Positions 46,624 through 51,847 of a DNA stretch of 51,847 nucleotides are shown here, in pieces. The notes below the pieces were generated by a model that was given only the letters and a program-made list of their open reading frames with translations, did no database searches and was not told the origin of the DNA. A program made the position numbers and the translations under genes. Location: NCBI RefSeq assembly GCF_001401805.1, contig NZ_LKDW01000028.1, positions 1-51,847 on the forward strand, written 5' to 3'. Within the stretch, counting starts at the first letter, position 1; each line of letters begins with the position of its first letter. The stretch is from Pseudoalteromonas sp. P1-25 (GTDB lineage: Bacteria; Pseudomonadota; Gammaproteobacteria; Enterobacterales; Alteromonadaceae).

Positions 46624-48567
46624 ATGGCTGGCTTTAAAAAACTTATTTTTATACAAATCCTGTCTTGGCTTGTATGTGTTGCGGCTGGAAGCTACTTCAT
46701 ATCTGTAAGCTTTAATAATGCAGTAAGTGAAGCACAAACTTCGGCACAAACCAGTGTAACACACTACATTAACAGCTTAACAAGCGACGAGATTTCGCCT
46801 GAAAGTATAAAAAAAGCGATTGCCGATGGTAAAACGTTTTCAAACTTTATACTAAGAGACTACCAAGGGGCTGAAGTATTTTCAGTTAACTCCCCTACCC
46901 AACTTCCCATGTTTGCTGAGTTTATTCAATCTAGCTTTAATTCAGTTCGCCCGCAATTTGCAGTTAACGACGCCGCAGACATAAAAGTAGAATTTACTCT
47001 CAACATAGAGCGTTTAGCACAGCAACTTCAAACTTCACTGTTTATTGTTATTTTTATCTCAGCGTTGTTAGTGATTATTCCTATCATATTAATGAAGTCT
47101 ATTTTTCATAGCTTAAATAAAAATATCAGCATGACCGTTGCCGATGTAATAGACATTTACATTAACCAAAATCAAATTGGTGACGACTTAAACACCGCGC
47201 TCGATGCCAGTAAAATGAAAAAGCTAGGTAAAGATTTAGTCCCTAGCTTTAATCGCCTTTCGCATTTTTTAAAAAATAAAAATGATGATATTCAAAACGC
47301 TGCCCTAAGCATTAAGCAAGAAGCCTACAAAGATGTGATTACCGAATTAGGCAACCGTAATATGTTTGTTGAATATTACGAAAAGCACATCGAAAACAGT
47401 GAGCGCAGTACCTTTGGCTCGCTAGCGCTTGTGCGCTGTAGTGAGCTGCAATCGATAAACCAAAGCCGTGGCTATCAAAAAGGTGATGACTACGTTAAAG
47501 GTGTGGCCGATATAATTAAACATATAAGTGGTACCTACACAGGTAGCCAAGTATTTAGGCTAAATAGCTCAGACTTTGCCGTAGTATTACCTAATACCCC
47601 ACTTAAAGAAGCAGAGCGTTTTGGTGAAAACCTGCAATCGCGCTTTACCCAATACCAGCAAAATCAAGAGCTCAGCTCTGTGGCTAATACGGGCATTGTG
47701 GGCTACGAAAAAGGCAAACCGCTGGGCGAGCTATTATCGGTTGTAGATAACGCAATGAGCATGGCGCAATCTAAGCAGGTAAATGCTTGGCATGTGCAGC
47801 GCGAAACCGATTTAGTCAATAATGTAAGTGCTGGGTTTGGTAACCAAAACTGGCGCAAAGTGATTAACGAAGTAATTGAATCAAAACGTGTTCACTTAGT
47901 AATGCAAAATATTATGCCGCTGGGTAAAAGCATTAAGGCTTATGCAGAGATACAAGTACGTTTTAAAACCGAAGATAACCAAGTGCTTCCTACGGCCTCA
48001 TTTTTAGCCATGGCTGAAAAGCTCGACATGGCCATAGAAATTGACCGCTTAATTATTGACTCGTCACTTGAAAAAATTAAAAGCCGCAACCTGTCTGAAA
48101 AGTTTTTTGGCCTGAACGTGACCGCCTCAAGCGCACATAACGACCAATTTGTTATTTGGTTAGAACGCCGCTTATTAAAAGATACGCATATAGCCTCTAA
48201 ATTAGTATTTGAAGTAAGTGAGTTTGGCCTACAGCAAAATATTAAAGCCAGTAAACGCTTTATTGATATGGTACACCGCGTAGGGGCCCGCGTAACGGTT
48301 GAACGCTTTGGTGTAGGATTAACCTCGTTTAAGTTTTTCCGTGATTTAAAACCCGACTTTATTAAAATGGATGCTAGTTACACGCGCGGCCTAGAAGATG
48401 ATAAAAACAATCAATACTTTATGCGCCTAATGGTTGATTTAGCTCACCGTATTGGTGTGAGTGTGTTTGCAGAGGGCGTTGAAAGCCAAGAAGAAAAACA
48501 CATAGTAGAAACCTTATGCCTAGATGGCGTGCAAGGTTATTACATAGAAAAACCAAAAGACATTTAA
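46624..48567 (+). CDS. csrD: CsrD/MshH-like degenerate GGDEF-EAL protein
   Basis: 647 residues (E. coli CsrD 646). Two membrane helices (about 5-27 and 135-158) enclose a periplasmic domain and are followed by a HAMP-like linker, a GGDEF domain (about 235-375) and an EAL domain (about 410-645). The GGDEF signature is NSSDF (314-318). The EAL motif is EIQ (Glu442), and the metal-binding DDFG is ERFG (560-563), so neither activity is expected. In E. coli, CsrD (HRSDF, ELM) promotes RNase E decay of CsrB/CsrC RNAs, and MshH of Vibrio is its relative. A terminator lies at 48586-48610. Confidence 0.85.
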   Translation: MAGFKKLIFIQILSWLVCVAAGSYFISVSFNNAVSEAQTSAQTSVTHYINSLTSDEISPESIKKAIADGKTFSNFILRDYQGAEVFSVNSPTQLPMFAEFIQSSFNSVRPQFAVNDAADIKVEFTLNIERLAQQLQTSLFIVIFISALLVIIPIILMKSIFHSLNKNISMTVADVIDIYINQNQIGDDLNTALDASKMKKLGKDLVPSFNRLSHFLKNKNDDIQNAALSIKQEAYKDVITELGNRNMFVEYYEKHIENSERSTFGSLALVRCSELQSINQSRGYQKGDDYVKGVADIIKHISGTYTGSQVFRLNSSDFAVVLPNTPLKEAERFGENLQSRFTQYQQNQELSSVANTGIVGYEKGKPLGELLSVVDNAMSMAQSKQVNAWHVQRETDLVNNVSAGFGNQNWRKVINEVIESKRVHLVMQNIMPLGKSIKAYAEIQVRFKTEDNQVLPTASFLAMAEKLDMAIEIDRLIIDSSLEKIKSRNLSEKFFGLNVTASSAHNDQFVIWLERRLLKDTHIASKLVFEVSEFGLQQNIKASKRFIDMVHRVGARVTVERFGVGLTSFKFFRDLKPDFIKMDASYTRGLEDDKNNQYFMRLMVDLAHRIGVSVFAEGVESQEEKHIVETLCLDGVQGYYIEKPKDI

Positions 48568-48585
48568 GCCCTGCTTAAAAAACAT

Positions 48586-48610
48586 AAAAAGAGCACATGT
48601 TGCTCTTTTT
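48586..48610. terminator. Terminator after csrD
   Basis: 10-bp stem AAAAAGAGCA/TGCTCTTTTT with a 5-nt loop and a T-rich 3' side. Confidence 0.9.
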
Positions 48611-48779
48611 GTGTTTTAACTGTTTAATTTTTCACTTACTTTAAAATCACATAAATTTTACAGCTTTGTGATCGCTTAATTATTTTACCGTGTTTATTTA
48701 ACTGATAACGACTCGCATATGTTGTTTATCGGGGCAGAAAAAAGGATAATACACGGGATTTTAATAGCGCGAGGCACAC

Positions 48780-49361
48780 ATGACAGAATATGTCTTGTTA
48801 TTGATTGGAACCGTTCTAGTTAATAACTTTGTATTAGTACAATTTTTAGGCTTATGTCCATTTATGGGTGTATCAGGCAAGCTTGATACCGCAATTGGCA
48901 TGTCTTTAGCAACCACGTTTGTGCTTACTCTTGCCTCTGTTACAAGCTATTTAGTTAATCAATATATTTTAGCGCCGCTAGACATCGAATTTTTACGTAC
49001 CATGAGCTTTATTTTAGTGATTGCCGTTGTGGTACAATTTACCGAAATGGTTGTGCGTAAAACTAGCCCTACTTTATACCGTTTATTAGGTATATTTTTG
49101 CCGCTGATCACCACTAACTGTGCGGTATTAGGTGTTGCGCTTCTTAACATAAAAGAAGATCACACCTTTTTACAATCCGCGGTGTATGGTTTTGGCGCAG
49201 CCGTTGGCTTTTCATTAGTACTTGTATTATTTGCAGCGCTGCGCGAACGCCTTGCTGCTGCAGATGTTCCCACCCCGTTTAAAGGCGCCTCAATAGCCAT
49301 GATAACCGCCGGCTTAATGTCAATGGCGTTTATGGGTTTTACCGGATTAGTGAAGTTTTAA
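48780..49361 (+). CDS. rsxA: Electron transport complex subunit RsxA (RnfA)
   Basis: 193 residues, six membrane helices, closely like E. coli Rsx[21 protein letters not shown] at the start, [15 protein letters not shown], and [17 protein letters not shown] with the conserved TTNCAVLG. A membrane subunit of the Rsx/Rnf complex, which couples electron transfer between NADH and ferredoxin to ion movement or, in E. coli, reduces SoxR. GAGG precedes the ATG. First gene of the operon, one base before rsxB. Confidence 0.97.
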   Translation: MTEYVLLLIGTVLVNNFVLVQFLGLCPFMGVSGKLDTAIGMSLATTFVLTLASVTSYLVNQYILAPLDIEFLRTMSFILVIAVVVQFTEMVVRKTSPTLYRLLGIFLPLITTNCAVLGVALLNIKEDHTFLQSAVYGFGAAVGFSLVLVLFAALRERLAAADVPTPFKGASIAMITAGLMSMAFMGFTGLVKF

Positions 49362-49362
49362 T

Positions 49363-49917
49363 ATGACCTTAATGTATGCCTTGATAGCGCTTGGCTCGCT
49401 AGCGCTTGTTTTTGGACTTATTTTAGGCTTTGCAGCTATTCGCTTTCGCGTAGAAGGCGACCCAATTGTTGAGCAAATAGATACCATTTTACCACAAACT
49501 CAGTGTGGCCAGTGTGGCTATCCGGGCTGTCGCCCTTATGCTGAGGCAATTGCCAACGGAGATGAAATTAATAAATGCCCGCCAGGCGGTGAAGCAACGG
49601 TTAAAAAGCTGGCCGATTTAATGGGCGTTGAGCCTAAACCGCTTGCCGGTGGTGAGCAAGCAGAGCCGATCAAAACAGTGGCCTATATTCGCGAAGACGA
49701 GTGCATAGGCTGTACTAAGTGTATCCAGGCATGCCCTGTTGATGCCATTGTTGGTGCAACACGCCAAATGCACACTGTATTAATTGAAGAGTGTACCGGC
49801 TGCGATTTGTGTGTAGAGCCCTGCCCTGTAGATTGCATTGATATGCTGCCTGTAGCCGAAACAAAACAAAACTGGAAATGGCAACTTGATGCTATTCCTG
49901 TCACGCAAATAGATTAG
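49363..49917 (+). CDS. rsxB: Electron transport complex subunit RsxB (RnfB)
   Basis: 184 residues. An N-terminal membrane anchor is followed by a four-Cys cluster site (CGQCGYPGC...CPPGG) and two 4Fe-4S ferredoxin motifs, [12 protein letters not shown] and [12 protein letters not shown]. Soluble ferredoxin-like subunit of the Rsx/Rnf complex. Preceded by rsxA (one-base gap) and followed by rsxC (8-bp gap). Confidence 0.97.
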   Translation: MTLMYALIALGSLALVFGLILGFAAIRFRVEGDPIVEQIDTILPQTQCGQCGYPGCRPYAEAIANGDEINKCPPGGEATVKKLADLMGVEPKPLAGGEQAEPIKTVAYIREDECIGCTKCIQACPVDAIVGATRQMHTVLIEECTGCDLCVEPCPVDCIDMLPVAETKQNWKWQLDAIPVTQID

Positions 49918-49925
49918 AGGTTTGA

Positions 49926-51847
49926 GTGGAAAAGTTACTTGAACAAATTAAAAAAGGCACCGTTTGGGCATTCCCGGGCGGCGTGCATCCACCACAACAA
50001 AAAACACTCTCTAACAGTGCGCGTATTGCTAGGCTCCCTCTGCCAGATAAGTTAGTTGTACCAATTAAACAGCACATAGGTGCTAACGGTAAGTTAATTG
50101 TAGAAAAAGGCCAACAGGTATTAAAAGGTCAAGCACTTACCGTGCCTGTTGCGAATTGGTCTGTGCCTGTACATGCGCCCAGCTCTGGCACTATAACAGA
50201 TATTAGCCCTGTGCCTTCGGCGCATCCATCGGCTCTACCTGAGCTAAGTATTATTATTGAGCCTGATGGCAAGGATCAATGGTGCGAACTGACTCCTACC
50301 CCTAACCCAAGTGAGCTTAGCCACGATGAATTAGTCGATATTATTCATCAAGCAGGTATAAGTGGTATGGGTGGAGCAGGCTTTCCTACTTATGTAAAAG
50401 CCGATATAAAGCAACCTATTGAGTTTTTAATTGTTAATGCGGTTGAGTGTGAACCTTACATAACGGCCGACGATGTATTAATGCGTGAACATGCCAAGCA
50501 AGTAGTGCAAGGCATTGAGCTAATGCAACAAATTCTAAACCCGACACTGTGTATTGTTGGTATAGAAGATAACAAACCCGAAGCCATTGCAGCTATGAAA
50601 AGTGCCGCAGAGCACAACGCCAATATTGTCATTCAAACAGTGCCTACTGTTTACCCTTCGGGTGGCGAAAAACAATTAATTAAATTACTCACAAACCGTG
50701 AAGTACCTAGCGGCGGTATTCCGGCCGATATTGGTATTTTAGTGCACAATACCGGTACTTTGTTTGCTGTACAACAAGCCGTATACGAAGGTAAACCGCT
50801 TATTGAACGCGTTGTTACAGTAACAGGTAACACCATTCATAATGCAGGTAATGTATGGGCATTACTAGGCACCGAAGTTAAGCACCTGCTAGATTGCCAA
50901 GGTTTTTCACCCGTACCCCAGCAGCGCGTTGTAATGGGCGGGCCAATGATGGGCTTTACCTTACCGACTGTGCGTATTGGGGTAATTAAAACCACCAACT
51001 GTATTTTAGCGCCCGATCATAAAGAGCTGGCAGAGCCTGGCCCTGAAAAAGCCTGTATACGTTGTAGTGCCTGTGCAGATGCCTGCCCTGCTTCGTTATT
51101 ACCACAGCAATTACAATGGTTTGCAAAATCAAAAGAATACGACAAATTACAAGAACACAACCTATTTGATTGTATTGAATGTGGCGCGTGTGCGTATGTA
51201 TGCCCAAGCGAAATTCCATTGGTGCAATATTACCGCGTAGCAAAAGTAGAAATAAAAGAGCAGCAAGCCGAAAAAATTAAAGCCGATAGAGCAAAAGAGC
51301 GCTTTGACGCCCGTAAAGAGCGCCTAGAGCGCGAGCAACAAGAACGTCAAAATCGCCATAAACGTAAACCAGCGGCCAAAACACCAGATGAAAAACAAAA
51401 AGTAGCAGATGCTCTTGCCCGCGTTAAGAGCAAATCATCCGATGGCGATGAAAAATCAGCTGTAGCCGCTGCAATAGCCCGCGCCAAAGCGAAAAAACAG
51501 CAAGGTGAAGAGCTAGAGCCAGATAACAGTGAAGTAGCTAAAGAGCGCGCACTGCGTAAAGAAAAAGCGCGTAAATATAAAGAACAAAAAGCTGCCGAGG
51601 GCGAGTCATCATCAGCACCTGATGATAAAAAATCAGCCGTAGCTGCTGCTATTGCCCGTGCTAAAGCGAAAAAAGCGGCGCAAGCTAAGCAAAGCGCTGA
51701 GCCACAAAACGATGAAGCAATCGCCCCAGCTGATGACAAAAAGGCTGCGGTAGCTGCTGCTATTGCCCGTGCTAAAGCGAAAAAAGCGGCGCAAGCAGAG
51801 CAAAGCGCTGAGCCAAAAAACGATGAAGCAATCGCCCCAGCTGATGA
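49926..51847 (+). CDS. rsxC: Electron transport complex subunit RsxC (RnfC), 3'-truncated by the window end
   Basis: At least 640 residues, open at the right edge. The start is GTG (49926), 8 bp after rsxB, with AGAGG before it; the protein begins MEKLLEQIKKGTVWAFPGGV. The RnfC core has GMGGAGFPTYVK and NAVECEPYITADD (FMN/NADH-binding region, Nqo1-like fold) and two ferredoxin motifs, CIRCSACADACP (first Cys 377) and CIECGACAYVCP. From about residue 440 it turns into a highly charged Lys/Glu/Ala tail of tandem repeats (AVAAAIARAKAKK), a common RnfC feature. The NADH-binding subunit of the complex. Confidence 0.95.
   Translation, partial: MEKLLEQIKKGTVWAFPGGVHPPQQKTLSNSARIARLPLPDKLVVPIKQHIGANGKLIVEKGQQVLKGQALTVPVANWSVPVHAPSSGTITDISPVPSAHPSALPELSIIIEPDGKDQWCELTPTPNPSELSHDELVDIIHQAGISGMGGAGFPTYVKADIKQPIEFLIVNAVECEPYITADDVLMREHAKQVVQGIELMQQILNPTLCIVGIEDNKPEAIAAMKSAAEHNANIVIQTVPTVYPSGGEKQLIKLLTNREVPSGGIPADIGILVHNTGTLFAVQQAVYEGKPLIERVVTVTGNTIHNAGNVWALLGTEVKHLLDCQGFSPVPQQRVVMGGPMMGFTLPTVRIGVIKTTNCILAPDHKELAEPGPEKACIRCSACADACPASLLPQQLQWFAKSKEYDKLQEHNLFDCIECGACAYVCPSEIPLVQYYRVAKVEIKEQQAEKIKADRAKERFDARKERLEREQQERQNRHKRKPAAKTPDEKQKVADALARVKSKSSDGDEKSAVAAAIARAKAKKQQGEELEPDNSEVAKERALRKEKARKYKEQKAAEGESSSAPDDKKSAVAAAIARAKAKKAAQAKQSAEPQNDEAIAPADDKKAAVAAAIARAKAKKAAQAEQSAEPKNDEAIAPAD
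51445..51847 (+). repeat. Tandem repeats in the RsxC C-terminal tail
   Basis: Near-identical 111-bp units (37 residues each, containing AVAAAIARAKAKKAA) begin about 51621 and 51732, the second cut by the window end. A diverged unit starts about 51445. Each unit encodes an Ala/Lys-rich helix and an acidic linker (NDEAIAPAD). Confidence 0.88.

Overview
The window reads as chromosomal DNA of a marine gammaproteobacterium of the Alteromonadales, most likely Pseudoalteromonas or a close relative. This rests on the AT-rich base composition, on gammaproteobacterial housekeeping genes (hrpA, rlmI, bamC, gcvR, bcp, uvrB, csrD, rsxABC), and on partly conserved order around bamC/gcvR/bcp and perM/bepA/arsC-like. 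No prophage, insertion sequence, CRISPR array or rRNA gene was seen. The genus is an inference; the sequence alone does not prove it.

Layout. 1-8.7 kb: a tRNA-Tyr, a YgjP-like metallopeptidase, a large MHYT-PAS-PAS hybrid histidine kinase followed by an HD-GYP response regulator, a small HD/VOC operon, the 23S rRNA methyltransferase rlmI, and a receiver/PilZ pair. 8.7-19 kb: hrpA, an exported isoaspartyl peptidase, a SapC-family protein, then pgl, zwf and pgi, all on the minus strand. 19.3-23 kb: a minus-strand group made of a TusA-like sulfur carrier, a PerM-type membrane protein and a three-domain protein (cysteine desulfurase, persulfide-dioxygenase-like MBL domain, rhodanese) whose ribosome binding site lies in a long inverted repeat. 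23-26.7 kb: the bepA/arsC-like/wrbA-like/DUF2069 operon. 26.7-34.5 kb: ankyrin protein, orphan MlaC-like protein, PagL-like protein, YjiH-like transporter, bamC, gcvR-bcp and a Tat-exported VOC protein. 34.5-36.5 kb: a small accessory stretch with a GNAT enzyme, two small membrane proteins and two REP doublets. 36.5-45 kb: queE/queC, an ICMT-like methyltransferase, a PspB-like protein, an unknown protein, and a MATE-uvrB-methyltransferase-trmK operon. 45-46.1 kb: a gene-free gap of about 1 kb holding an inverted pair of DnaA boxes. 46.1-51.8 kb: four identical tRNA-Asn genes, csrD, and rsxA-rsxB-rsxC, with rsxC running off the end.

How they fit together. Cyclic-di-GMP signalling recurs: the MHYT kinase/HD-GYP pair, a receiver with PilZ, and a CsrD protein whose GGDEF and EAL signatures are degenerate. 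pgl, zwf and pgi form a glucose-6-phosphate node that supplies NADPH. The TusA-like/PerM/desulfurase-fusion group is the best candidate for an under-described system: the fusion has all the parts to release sulfane sulfur from cysteine, carry it on a rhodanese cysteine and oxidise persulfide, and its translation may be controlled by RNA structure. rsxABC encodes the electron-transport complex that in E. coli resets SoxR and elsewhere acts as the Rnf ion pump.

Gaps over 300 bases without a gene are described as separate features (14555-14892, 18994-19333, 32299-32658, 45040-46099).
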